Positions 26,992 through 35,640 of a stretch of 64,000 nt of DNA are shown one piece after another. The DNA is from Spirosoma validum (GTDB lineage Bacteria; Bacteroidota; Bacteroidia; Cytophagales; Spirosomataceae). The notes under the pieces were generated by a model. That model made no database searches, had not been told where the DNA came from, and worked only from the letters and a program-made list of their open reading frames with translations. Where the stretch lies: contig NZ_JACXAA010000004.1 of NCBI RefSeq assembly GCF_014699035.1, positions 186,001 through 250,000 of the forward strand, in the 5' to 3' direction. Position 1 is the first letter of the stretch; every line of letters begins with the position of its first letter. The position numbers were made by a program, and so were the translations under genes.

Positions 26992-27351
26992 ATGTACAAG
27001 AAAAAGTTACCCGTCGAGCTCGACTGCGGCCTCCACCTGTTTATGGAAGTGATGAATGGGAAGTGGAAGATCAGCCTAATCTGGAGTATTCATTGTGGCA
27101 TCAGGCGGCCCGGCGAATTGCATCGCAAAATTTCTAAAGCGTCACGTAGGCTATTAGACACCCAGTTAAACCAGTTGGTGTCGCATGGTATCGTTTCCAA
27201 AACTAGTTTTGATCAAAAGCCTTTGAAGGTAGAATATAGTCTCACCCCACTTGGCCAAACATTAATCCCCATCATTGAATTGACCGCCCATTGGGGCGAA
27301 GCCAATCGTAGTGTATTGGAGCCACTATTTCTTAATGAGCAATACGCGTGA
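26992..27351 (+). CDS. HxlR-type winged-helix transcriptional regulator
   Basis: 119 residues, the size of the single HxlR domain. MNGKWKISLIWSI, RPGELHRKI, LDTQLNQLVSHGIV and VEYSLTPLGQTLIPII match the family in order. HxlR regulators bind as dimers and often respond to aldehydes, quinones or disulfide stress. No conserved sensing Cys at the N-terminus is certain, although one Cys is present (ELDCGLHLF), which is the position used in several family members. It likely controls the divergent aldo/keto reductase and itself. Confidence 0.92.
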   Translation: MYKKKLPVELDCGLHLFMEVMNGKWKISLIWSIHCGIRRPGELHRKISKASRRLLDTQLNQLVSHGIVSKTSFDQKPLKVEYSLTPLGQTLIPIIELTAHWGEANRSVLEPLFLNEQYA

Positions 27352-27584
27352 CCCTAACCTATGATCTTTCAGAATGCCCTATTTAAGACGCAGATACAGG
27401 ATAACTTTCTCATCGCAAAGGAGCATTTATTGAGCATCAATAGTTCGTCCATAATCAGTCAGTCATGCCGCCGAACTAATACAACTGCTGCTCCCCAGGC
27501 CCTTTTTTATCAACTTAACCGACAAATGATTTATCTCTTTACCGCAACAAAAACGGTACGTAATACAGGACGCTATCGAGTGAG

Positions 27585-28928
27585 TTAAATAGTAAGATTG
27601 TACTCGCTAACAATATGACCAAGGGCAACAAGCTGTAGGGCCAATTGGTTGGCGATCGGCTCAGTAGAAGGACATACCCAAAAATAGAAGCCAACCGGTA
27701 TACTCACCAACGTGATGAACGAAAAGTAATGTACTACCAGCGAAAGCACAGTAAGACTGGCCATGGTCCATAACCCGCCCAGAGCCCAACTAACCTGTGA
27801 TGACCGTACGTAATCCACCAGAAGTAAGAGGCCTAGACTCCATATCGTTAGTACACCTAAGATGGTGTATCGAGTATAGGTAGGGTCGTTGCCAGCCACT
27901 AAAACGACATAACTAACGGCTAAGCTCAACATCACCCAAAAGCCTAACCAATTCAACAGGGCCTGACGGTAAGCTCCGTCTCCGACTGAAAACTGCAGTC
28001 GTTGAGATGATAAATCCCAGTACTTAATCGAGCCATTACCCGCCGTTTGTAGCTGGGCTAACTCGTTAAAGCGTAAGTCTTCAACGGCTGCCATCGTGTA
28101 GGCAGTAAACTGCGTCAGCCGCTTGGCAAGTCTCCAGTCCCATTGTTCAATGACTCCGCCCCATTTGCTCACCAACAACTGCTTGCTGTCAGGGGTGAAG
28201 CCAAGTGTCCAGCTAGTCTGAGTTCCCAATGAAAAGGTAACGATACGTTGGTGAGTAGAGGGATTAAAAATGGAGCAGTCGCTAGCCGTGTCTATCCAGG
28301 CTAACTGATCACCGACTGGCGAAAACAGGGGTTTACCAGTAACTTGCGCCGTCTGCCATAAAACGGCCTGAGTCTTCAGATCAATCACCACCAGATTGGC
28401 CAGTCGATCGCAATAAGCCAACTCACCTGATGAGCTAAGCGAGAAGCCCGTGTTTTGACTAGGCAGGCGCTTAACGAGTTTGCTCACCGGTAATTGCCAA
28501 AGGCAAAGTGTGCTATCCTCACTTTGGCTAATGAGCCACTGTCGATCGGGACTAATACAGACCTGAGTGACCGGCTTCTGATGTCCTAATAGCCGCTGAA
28601 TGGGCCTAGACTCTGCAACAGACCAGAGCAGAATCGAATGATCCGCTCCTCCTGAAGCTAGGGCCGCTCCATCCGCTGACAGGCTCAGACACCGTACCTT
28701 ATCTTGGGGGCTGATGAGTGTGGTTATGCACTGTTGTTGTTGCCAGAGTCTAATCTTGTTATTACTGGCACTGACCAGGAGTCCCTGAGAATTACCATCA
28801 ATATCGACGATCCACGACTCAAGTCGCTGAAAATAGCCGGCTGAATAAGCATAGAGCATAAACGCCAGATGGGCTACTAAACCCAGGGTTACCAAGAGTG
28901 GCAAGCGATCGATCCAGCGCGTATTCAT
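27585..28928 (-). CDS. Membrane-anchored WD40-repeat protein
   Basis: 447 residues. One N-terminal membrane helix (LLVTLGLVAHLAFMLYAYSA) is followed by a WD40-type beta-propeller at about residues 45-330 (repeats with LWSVAES, LCLWQ, IKYWDLSS), then three to four membrane helices to the C-terminus. The propeller is probably a protein-interaction platform; the side of the membrane cannot be decided. No enzymatic motif is visible, and there is no operon partner. Confidence 0.8.
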   Translation of the reverse strand: MNTRWIDRLPLLVTLGLVAHLAFMLYAYSAGYFQRLESWIVDIDGNSQGLLVSASNNKIRLWQQQQCITTLISPQDKVRCLSLSADGAALASGGADHSILLWSVAESRPIQRLLGHQKPVTQVCISPDRQWLISQSEDSTLCLWQLPVSKLVKRLPSQNTGFSLSSSGELAYCDRLANLVVIDLKTQAVLWQTAQVTGKPLFSPVGDQLAWIDTASDCSIFNPSTHQRIVTFSLGTQTSWTLGFTPDSKQLLVSKWGGVIEQWDWRLAKRLTQFTAYTMAAVEDLRFNELAQLQTAGNGSIKYWDLSSQRLQFSVGDGAYRQALLNWLGFWVMLSLAVSYVVLVAGNDPTYTRYTILGVLTIWSLGLLLLVDYVRSSQVSWALGGLWTMASLTVLSLVVHYFSFITLVSIPVGFYFWVCPSTEPIANQLALQLVALGHIVSEYNLTI

Positions 28929-29284
28929 TCAATAACTTCTTACCCTGTGGACTATCAATGCCTGCGCAATCTACAACACATTTCTGGAACGTTGTTTTAC
29001 CAATGAGTTAACCCTGATGGCTCGCTGTTATTATTATGGCGGATTGAGGTATGTAACGATTTATACTAATCATGTTTTATTTAGTATGCTTCGTCCTACT
29101 TTAAAAACACCCTATTATTGAAGCAGATACATGAAAATTTGTTCGTTTTATTTTGGGGAGGGTCTTATAAGCTATTTATTTTTATCAATGTTTGGCCAAC
29201 CTAATCAGTCGTATACAAGTTTATGGTACAGAGAAGCTTTCCCCTGGGAAGCCTTGTTGCAAATTTATTTCCATAGCCTGGCTC
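28929..29284. other. Divergent intergenic region
   Basis: 356 bp between the WD40 gene start and the SDR start; both promoters should lie here. An open frame from 29192 runs into the SDR without a stop but lacks protein character. No clear promoter box or repeat was recognised. Confidence 0.3.
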
Positions 29285-30130
29285 ATGCCGACTATTTTTA
29301 TAACGGGTGCCTCATCGGGCTTGGGTAAAGCCACCGCCAAATTGTTTGCCACACGGGGCTGGCAGGTTATGGCTACCATGCGCCACCCCGAACAGGAAAC
29401 CGAGCTCACACAACTGCCCAGTGTTCACCTGCTGCCCCTTGACGTAACCGATCCGGTATCCATTGAATCGACCGTGCAACGCGCTCTTACATTGGCTCCC
29501 GTCGATGTCGTGTTCAACAATGCAGGCTATGGCCTCATCGGCGCGCTGGAAGCGGTTTCCGACGAACAGATAACTCAATTGGTGAACACCAACCTGCTGG
29601 GCGTAATCCGGGTTACCAAAGCCTTTCTGCCGCACTTGAGAGAGAAAAAATCCGGCTGCATCATTAACACCACTTCCATTGGTGGGCTTATTGCTTTCCC
29701 ACTCTACTCCATTTACCACGCGACCAAGTGGGCCATAGAGGGCTGGAGCGAGAGTATGTCATTTGAATTGGCGCAACATAACATCCAGATTAAAACGGTT
29801 TCGCCTGGCGGCATAGCCACCGATTTCACCGGCCGCTCGCTGGTTGTTGCCGAACATAAGGCTTATGGCCATCTCTTGCAAAAGCTACTGAGTGGACAGG
29901 CCAATGTCCAGTTCTCCCCTCCCGAAGCAATTGCCGAAGTAATCTACCTGGCTGCCACTGATCGGAAGGACCAACTTCGATACCCGGCTGGTGCCGACGC
30001 CCTAGCCACCTACGGGCACCGGTTAACCGTTGGCCCCGAAACCTTTCGGCAGGAGGTGGCCAGCCGGTTTGCCTCGGATCAGGAAGCCAGTTTAAGCACG
30101 CTGAGTGCGCCCAAAAACAACGTTAGTTAG
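29285..30130 (+). CDS. SDR family oxidoreductase
   Basis: 281 residues from MPTIFITG at 29285; the frame is open from 29192, but the nucleotide-binding strand begins at this methionine. Motifs are TGASSGLG, NNAG, the catalytic Ser in NTTSIGG and YHATKWA (YxxxK), followed by VSPGGIATDF. It belongs to the classical SDR group with a variable C-terminal extension often annotated as oxidoreductases of unknown substrate. No partner gene is adjacent. Confidence 0.9.
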   Translation: MPTIFITGASSGLGKATAKLFATRGWQVMATMRHPEQETELTQLPSVHLLPLDVTDPVSIESTVQRALTLAPVDVVFNNAGYGLIGALEAVSDEQITQLVNTNLLGVIRVTKAFLPHLREKKSGCIINTTSIGGLIAFPLYSIYHATKWAIEGWSESMSFELAQHNIQIKTVSPGGIATDFTGRSLVVAEHKAYGHLLQKLLSGQANVQFSPPEAIAEVIYLAATDRKDQLRYPAGADALATYGHRLTVGPETFRQEVASRFASDQEASLSTLSAPKNNVS

Positions 30131-30356
30131 GGCAATAGGTGATCCAGGCTGACTTTTGATCAATACGGATAGGGTAGGGGAACTATTGGTAAAGAGCTTC
30201 CAGCTTTTAAAGCAAAGGTCGTAAATGTCCACGGGAAACTATATAAACGTTTCCTTAGATCATTTTGAGGAGCGTTTATGAGAGACTAGGTACTGGTGGC
30301 AATAGATCATAGAGCCGGTCAACGGCCAGCTCAAGTCCTCACGAACACCAGTAACT

Positions 30357-30749
30357 TCACTCACTGATCACCCGAATGCTCGGATGCTCGGCTAGAATGG
30401 ACATGATACTGTCAAAATACGTTTCGCCACGGCCACTTTCCAGTGCTTCCAGCTTTTCTGTAAACAGCTTTTTGTTATAGGGCGAGCCAGGCCTGAGCTT
30501 ATCCAGATAATAAGCTCGGGTCGTCTGATAGCCTAAAGCCTTCCGGCTATGGTCCATATGCTGCCAGACTAGTTCAACCGATTCGGCGCCTTGTAGGACT
30601 CCGTAGCCCCCATACAGTAAATCATCAAACGCGTCGAGACTATGCCCGATCAGCCAGCTTTCGCCGACCATCAATACCCGGTTGATCTCCGCATAAAAGG
30701 AGGCAATGTCGTTGATGGCGTTTCCCTCAATCTCAATTTGTTTGACCAT
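30357..30749 (-). CDS. Barstar-like (RNase inhibitor family) protein
   Basis: 130 residues. The N-terminal half carries the barstar pattern: IEGNAINDIASFYAEINRVL, then GHSLDAFDDLLYGGYG, matching the conserved G-x-x-L-D-A-hydrophobic-x-D-x-L motif near residue 35-50 that in barstar contacts barnase. Family members neutralise secreted or contact-delivered RNases. No barnase-like nuclease gene is nearby, so this may be an orphan immunity gene or act on a toxin from other strains. The C-terminal ~50 residues extend beyond a minimal barstar. Confidence 0.7.
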   Translation of the reverse strand: MVKQIEIEGNAINDIASFYAEINRVLMVGESWLIGHSLDAFDDLLYGGYGVLQGAESVELVWQHMDHSRKALGYQTTRAYYLDKLRPGSPYNKKLFTEKLEALESGRGETYFDSIMSILAEHPSIRVISE

Positions 30750-31171
30750 CGTTCACTTCAGGGCCAGTCACTGCCTGGCTCTATTATTCTTTAACCAAAG
30801 TAACTGGTTTTTCCTGAAGTTGATGCCGCCAAATTGAAACGGAATCCTCATCTCCCTAATGGTGGCATAGGGACACTTTACGTCCTTTTATTGGTGGCCT
30901 GATAAGCAACTAATTGAGCATCACCGGTAATTCGCTAATTGAGCGTTTAGGCAGAAAGAGCAATTCACAGCTACAAACATTCAGTTATAGCATTTGATCC
31001 TTAACGAGTACCAGCCCTGTTCAACAATCTTTAAATTGCCTTCCGATCAGCTGTCAATAAGTTCTGTCGAATGTCGGAAATCGGCTCGGCTCTCACCCTG
31101 ACGAGGGCTCTTTAGGAAGTCCGCTCCGAAAGGCATGTTCTGCCCGACTCGGTGGAGGGATGGTAAACTAA
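30750..31171. other. Intergenic region without recognised features
   Basis: 422 bp between the divergent barstar-like and hypothetical genes. It must include both promoters. No strong hairpin, repeat or coding frame was recognised. Confidence 0.3.
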
Positions 31172-31579
31172 GTGCGAAACAGGTATCTTCAATCCGTGAA
31201 CCCACGCATACGCCCCGACGACCTACTAATCTCTCCCTACAAAGAGTTAATTCAGACACTGGTCAACCAATTGATTCGTGCTGCCTTACCCGCTGACGGA
31301 TTGACTTATTTGGATTATATTAGGAACATCAGCATCCTGTTGCTGACAACCCAGGACCCGGATCGGACAACCGTCATTGTCCAGACGCTAATCGCCCAGG
31401 CCAGCTCGCTCAACAAAACAGCTGTCTGGCTGGAGCAGGAACTTAAGTTTGAAGGAATGATCCATGGAGCCGACCGGCTGGATTTCCTGCGGCTCGATCT
31501 TAGCCAGGCCGGCGAGGTGGATGATTCAGCACTCGATTTGTATAACGAACGGGTTAGTCGGTTTTCTCACCTTGACTAA
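31172..31579 (+). CDS. Hypothetical protein
   Basis: 135 residues from a GTG at 31172; no family recognised. The composition is protein-like and mostly helical (ELIQTLVNQLIRAALPADG, VQTLIAQASSLNK), with no signal peptide or membrane segment. The start is uncertain; the first in-frame ATG is far downstream. No obvious partner gene. Confidence 0.5.
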   Translation: MRNRYLQSVNPRIRPDDLLISPYKELIQTLVNQLIRAALPADGLTYLDYIRNISILLLTTQDPDRTTVIVQTLIAQASSLNKTAVWLEQELKFEGMIHGADRLDFLRLDLSQAGEVDDSALDLYNERVSRFSHLD

Positions 31580-31791
31580 GCCATTCTGGTCAAGTGTCCA
31601 GTAGGGGGCATTGGTTAGCGCTGGTCGACTCGATTCAGGAGACCATACACGCCACTCGAGATTCAGGAGCGCACGCTTACCTTTACGAGCCCAGCAGGAG
31701 TTAAAAACGGGGTGCAACAATATTCGTTGACAAGTTCAAAAACCAACCGCTGCCTTCGCTGAACGACGATGTCTAATTGAATCCAGAGACC

Positions 31792-33195
31792 TTATTGACG
31801 GGGATTAACGGTTACTTCCCGTATTTTTATCGCTTTACGTTCTTGATTAAGTTCGTTCTTGTAACGGAAGTCCGAGTAAATCACCAAAAACCGGTTAGGC
31901 CCAGTAGCCAGCAAACCCGTATAACCGCACGATACCAGATACTGCAGCTCCAGTTGCTTACTTTCGTAGGGTAGCATCTCAAAACCATCCGTCCACGTCT
32001 GCGTCACGCCCGACTTCATAAATCGCAACTGAACGCCCGGCCGGCCTGAAGATAGGACCGTAATCCCATTGGCTAGTCGTAACAAGCGAGGAAGGGCGCC
32101 TGCCGGCGCGATGGCCACTGGTTTGGTCCAGTTCCGGCCCTGATCGTAGGACCGACTGGCGTATAGAGGGCCATTACCGACTCCATTGGTGACCCCATCC
32201 CCATCCGCGGAACGAATAACGCAAAGCAGACTGCCGTCGGCTAATACTTCGTAGGTAGGTTCGCTAAAGCCGATTCGTTCGGTGGCCATCGAATCAATAG
32301 AAGCATCCGCTTGAAAGGGGATGCGGCCCTGAAACTGCCAGGAGTGTCCCCCATCCCTGGATCGGTGAAAAACCACGCCCATTTGCTTATCTACCTGACC
32401 ATTATCCTGCAAATAGTAGCTCGGGTAGACGCCCGCCAGCAGCGAGCTATCAGCCAGCGTGTGCAGATCGCCCCACCAGACTACGGGCACCAATTCTTTC
32501 GAGCTATAGCGTACTGCGCGGGCATCATCAAGCTGAGCCTGTTCTGCTTTCCATTGAGTTTGACCGGCCCGTTTTCGGGTTAGATAAATCCCTTTTACTG
32601 GATTGGGCATGTCTTTCAGGCGGTAAAAGGTAAAATTGGTTTTACGGTACTTAAAGGCCGTTTTGCCCAGGGACGCTGGCATAGCCAATTCGGTGACCTG
32701 AACCGGCCTGGGATCGACAACCCGGAGGAGGTCACCGTTGGGCAGCGGGTAACCGGCTAGTTGGGATGAATCAGGTGTGATGGGTTGCCAGGTTCTGCCA
32801 CCATCGGACGACACGCTGGACCCGTTGGCCGCCAACCCATACGCCCGAATGTCATCCGGATGCATCGCCCATTGGGCGTGTAGATCGCCGTTAACCAGCC
32901 TGGTCAGCGTGGGAAACTGATAGTAGCCCCAGGGCTGAGGCTTATCGGCTACGGTAATCAGCTGGGGTTTTCCAAAGTGGATACGAAACTCGGTTTTGCC
33001 GTTTCGTCGATAAGTAACCTTGGTTTGTTGGATAGCCGGTACGCCAAACGCAACGTCATGGAGAGACCGAACCGGGTTTTCTTCCCAGACCAGCGCTTGA
33101 GCGGCCGCATCTACGGCGCTAAACCTGGTCGTGGTACAACCTGCTGTGAGCAGGCAACACAACCCGACCAGAAGGGACTTCATTGGTACATTCAT
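31792..33195 (-). CDS. BNR-repeat/sialidase-like lipoprotein
   Basis: About 467 residues from MNVPMKS at 33195, or 463 from MKSLL at 33183; the upstream open frame to 33528 lacks coding character. A lipoprotein signal with lipobox LTAGC precedes TTTRF. The rest is a six-bladed beta-propeller-like sequence with BNR/Asp-box motifs (SSDGGRTWQP, SRDGGHSWQF, SYDQGRNWTK). Such proteins are sialidases or related glycan-binding/hydrolysing surface proteins. The catalytic Arg triad and nucleophile Tyr of true sialidases were not established, so the activity is open. Confidence 0.8.
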   Translation of the reverse strand: MNVPMKSLLVGLCCLLTAGCTTTRFSAVDAAAQALVWEENPVRSLHDVAFGVPAIQQTKVTYRRNGKTEFRIHFGKPQLITVADKPQPWGYYQFPTLTRLVNGDLHAQWAMHPDDIRAYGLAANGSSVSSDGGRTWQPITPDSSQLAGYPLPNGDLLRVVDPRPVQVTELAMPASLGKTAFKYRKTNFTFYRLKDMPNPVKGIYLTRKRAGQTQWKAEQAQLDDARAVRYSSKELVPVVWWGDLHTLADSSLLAGVYPSYYLQDNGQVDKQMGVVFHRSRDGGHSWQFQGRIPFQADASIDSMATERIGFSEPTYEVLADGSLLCVIRSADGDGVTNGVGNGPLYASRSYDQGRNWTKPVAIAPAGALPRLLRLANGITVLSSGRPGVQLRFMKSGVTQTWTDGFEMLPYESKQLELQYLVSCGYTGLLATGPNRFLVIYSDFRYKNELNQERKAIKIREVTVNPRQ

Positions 33196-33553
33196 ATCCG
33201 TAAGTAGATAAAACGGTTGGATCTGGCTAAACGGTTGACAGCGTTGGTCAAACATAGCATTGAATCGGTGGCAAACATAATTTCCGGCGGGCACGAAGAG
33301 AAGACCTTCCCAATAAATAAAGAACACAGAACGGGAGTGGCTACGTTGACCCTTCCCTTCATGGCTTCGTTGCCGCACCAACGCTTCATCGTATTGGCGA
33401 GGGCCATCGCTGCCGTTGTACACGTCGAATGGGACGGGTCGCTGGTAACGTAGCGAAGCTGTAGTGATTAATTTGTAGATAAACCTGATTGGCAGATAAA
33501 GAATGTATCTGGATAAAAGAAACTGCACAGTTTACTTAAAAAGATAGAGCAAT

Positions 33554-34225
33554 TTGATTCGTCACCCGCGAGTAGGGTCAACACACTATAGTACAAATAG
33601 GGCCAACACGATCGGGTCCGATCCGTTGATTGGTCAACTGAGCATCCTAGTGGCCAGCTTATCGGCTTGGCTGACCAAGCATCCCGGTCTAACCAACGGT
33701 TCGAGGTATAGGAAGGCGTTAGCGGAGTTGCGTAATACATTGCCAGGCAAAAGCCGTTAGTCGTGGGTGTCCGATAAAGACATGACCGCCCTATGTACCC
33801 AGGCGTTTGCCTTGCTGAAAACGATTGACAAGGAGAATAGAAACGTGCTCATCGTGCACAGTCGCGACACAGTAATGCGTGATGCAGTTGAGAATGCGCT
33901 GCGTGGTTTGAATATTCCGACGGTCGTGTTGGTATGTGAAGAGGATCAGGGGCAGACTTCTCATTGAGAAGTTTGAGAAACAAGCCGCGCGGTGCGAATA
34001 CGCCGTAATTCTATGTTCGCTGACGACGAAGACCGGCTCCGACCGACGGGACGTAGTAAAGATGCGCCAGTCTACCGGTTCCATACCCGTCAGAATATCG
34101 TTCTGGAATTGGGCTATTTTCTGGCGAAAGTGGGCCGAAAAAATCGCTTTGTTTTACAGTCGGAAGAAGCCATTGAACCGGCTAGTGACTTTCACGGCGT
34201 TATCTGTCAGACGTATAATAAATAG
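33554..34225 (+). pseudogene. Broken TIR-like (Cap12/Pycsar-type) nucleotide-binding protein
   Basis: Pieces of one protein lie in all three forward frames. NVLIVHSRDTVMRDAVENAL in the first frame (GTG at 33767) shifts near 33958 to LIEKFEKQAARCEYAVILCS, and shifts again near 34015 to ADDEDRLRPTG and QNIVLELGYFLAKVGRKNRF, ending SDFHGVICQTYNK at 34225. In order these match the predicted nucleotide-binding TIR-like domain now named for Cap12/Pycsar effectors. The same frame extends 5' to 33554 across a TAG at 33758-33760, possibly a former N-terminal part. At least two frameshifts make it inactive as read. Confidence 0.75.
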
Positions 34226-34950
34226 GAAGCTGGAAACAAAAACTAGTCAGGGTACTAAAGGCCGCTGGTTTCAAGATTTCGGCGAAGTCGGCTGAGCGAA
34301 TTTGATAGTTTCCACATCCATAAATCACTATCATACGTAACAATGTACGGTACGTCGCCCGTGGGCGCAGTGCTTAAATTAATTGGCTCCTTATTCAGTT
34401 CATTAGGATACGTAGCGATCAAATAATTTTCCACTCTGTTAGTGCCATCAACGCTTCATTGTCGAGTACTCCGATATAAAATTTGGTCCCATGCCGTAGG
34501 CATCCTTCGATCTAGAGCTGGTAACCTACGTTATAACGGACACTGATTTCGCTGTCCTGCTGACGTATATGGCTACTAAGTGAGCTTTTGTACGCCTTTC
34601 TCCAATAGAGTGGCTTATTGGGCCATTCGTAGAGTAGATAATAACCTGTGTGGTCGCGAGCGTCTTTGTAGGTAAACTGCGTTTTTACGTAATTTTCAAT
34701 GTGTAAATAATGCCTTATAGACGGAACAACTTTTAGCTAGACTAAGCCAATGCAGGCTTCTATAATCAAAAAAATGATAGATTATCTCAAACAATCTGAG
34801 GCTAGTTTTTATGATTTTTTTGCTCTTTACAGAAACATACCTTTCAGCGGCATACGTATAATCAATAGATGTTGCAATAGTGCCCAGATTGACAGATCTT
34901 GTCCTGACTAAGTAAGTCGTTTTTGTTCACCCTGTCAAGCTAACGTCCTT
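34226..34950. other. Intergenic region holding a possible minus-strand gene fossil
   Basis: 725 bp. On the minus strand, about 34730 down to 34400 reads as protein-like sequence (FTYKDARDHTGYYLLYEWP, PLYWRKAYKSS) broken by TAG and TGA stops and lacking a start codon. No family was recognised, so this is a weak call for a decayed gene. The last 200 bp would carry the promoter of the secreted protein/CHAT pair. Confidence 0.3.
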
Positions 34951-35640
34951 ATGAAGAGTCTATTCCATCAATCCTTCTTTCTGGTTTTACTGAGCTACGC
35001 GCCCTCACTTAGCCAACAACTTTACGTCCCGAACGAACGGGTCATCCTAGTAATCAATCCTAGTCGCCGGGAGGATTACGTTGCCCAGGCTCAAAAGCTA
35101 ATCAAACCATCTGGCGAACTGAACGTTCGGCGTAGCCAATCGAACCCCTCCCTCTTACTGATTCAGGACCCTAACGTAGGGCGTTTGGATAATCCCCCAA
35201 CCAATATTAAATCATTAGGGGCAGCCTATTTTAACTGGCTGGAAATAAAGCGGAGTAGTATGGCCGACACGAGCTATTGTGTTCATTGCGCAGGTGGCGA
35301 ATCATCCATGCGTGCGATCAAGACACGTCCTGATCCAATCTTTCGCTTGTCCCAAAGCCGTAAAAGTGATGTGGTAACAATGGTCAAGTGTTGCCCAACA
35401 GGGATTGCTGACCAGCAGAACCAAGCCATTTTTATTGTGTCAAAGGGAAATGATAAAGTGACTATAGCTGAGTTACTTAACGAAGCCTCTCGCCTGACCG
35501 CCCCTGGTCACCTGAAAGTGGTACGTTATAATTCCGTTTTTCCAACCCAGGCAGATGGCTTGCTCAAAACATTTAATCGGCAATTGGTAAATCGTAACCA
35601 AGCGGTTTTACAACCGACGCCGATGGTGAAGAAAAAATGA
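34951..35640 (+). CDS. Secreted hypothetical protein paired with CHAT protein
   Basis: 229 residues with a signal peptide (FFLVLLSYAPSLSQQ). No confident family. The early segment QLYVPNERVILVINPSRRED loosely resembles a protease propeptide (I9-like) and the middle holds several Cys residues (CVHCAGGE, VKCCPTG). It overlaps the CHAT gene by 4 bp (ATGA), so the two are translationally coupled and likely act together, perhaps as substrate, inhibitor or partner of the CHAT protease-like protein. Confidence 0.65.
   Translation: MKSLFHQSFFLVLLSYAPSLSQQLYVPNERVILVINPSRREDYVAQAQKLIKPSGELNVRRSQSNPSLLLIQDPNVGRLDNPPTNIKSLGAAYFNWLEIKRSSMADTSYCVHCAGGESSMRAIKTRPDPIFRLSQSRKSDVVTMVKCCPTGIADQQNQAIFIVSKGNDKVTIAELLNEASRLTAPGHLKVVRYNSVFPTQADGLLKTFNRQLVNRNQAVLQPTPMVKKK

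Noticed and set aside
27361..27588. 75-codon frame after the HxlR gene
   Set aside because: Composition is not protein-like and no hydrophobic or family pattern is visible; overlaps the WD40 gene stop.
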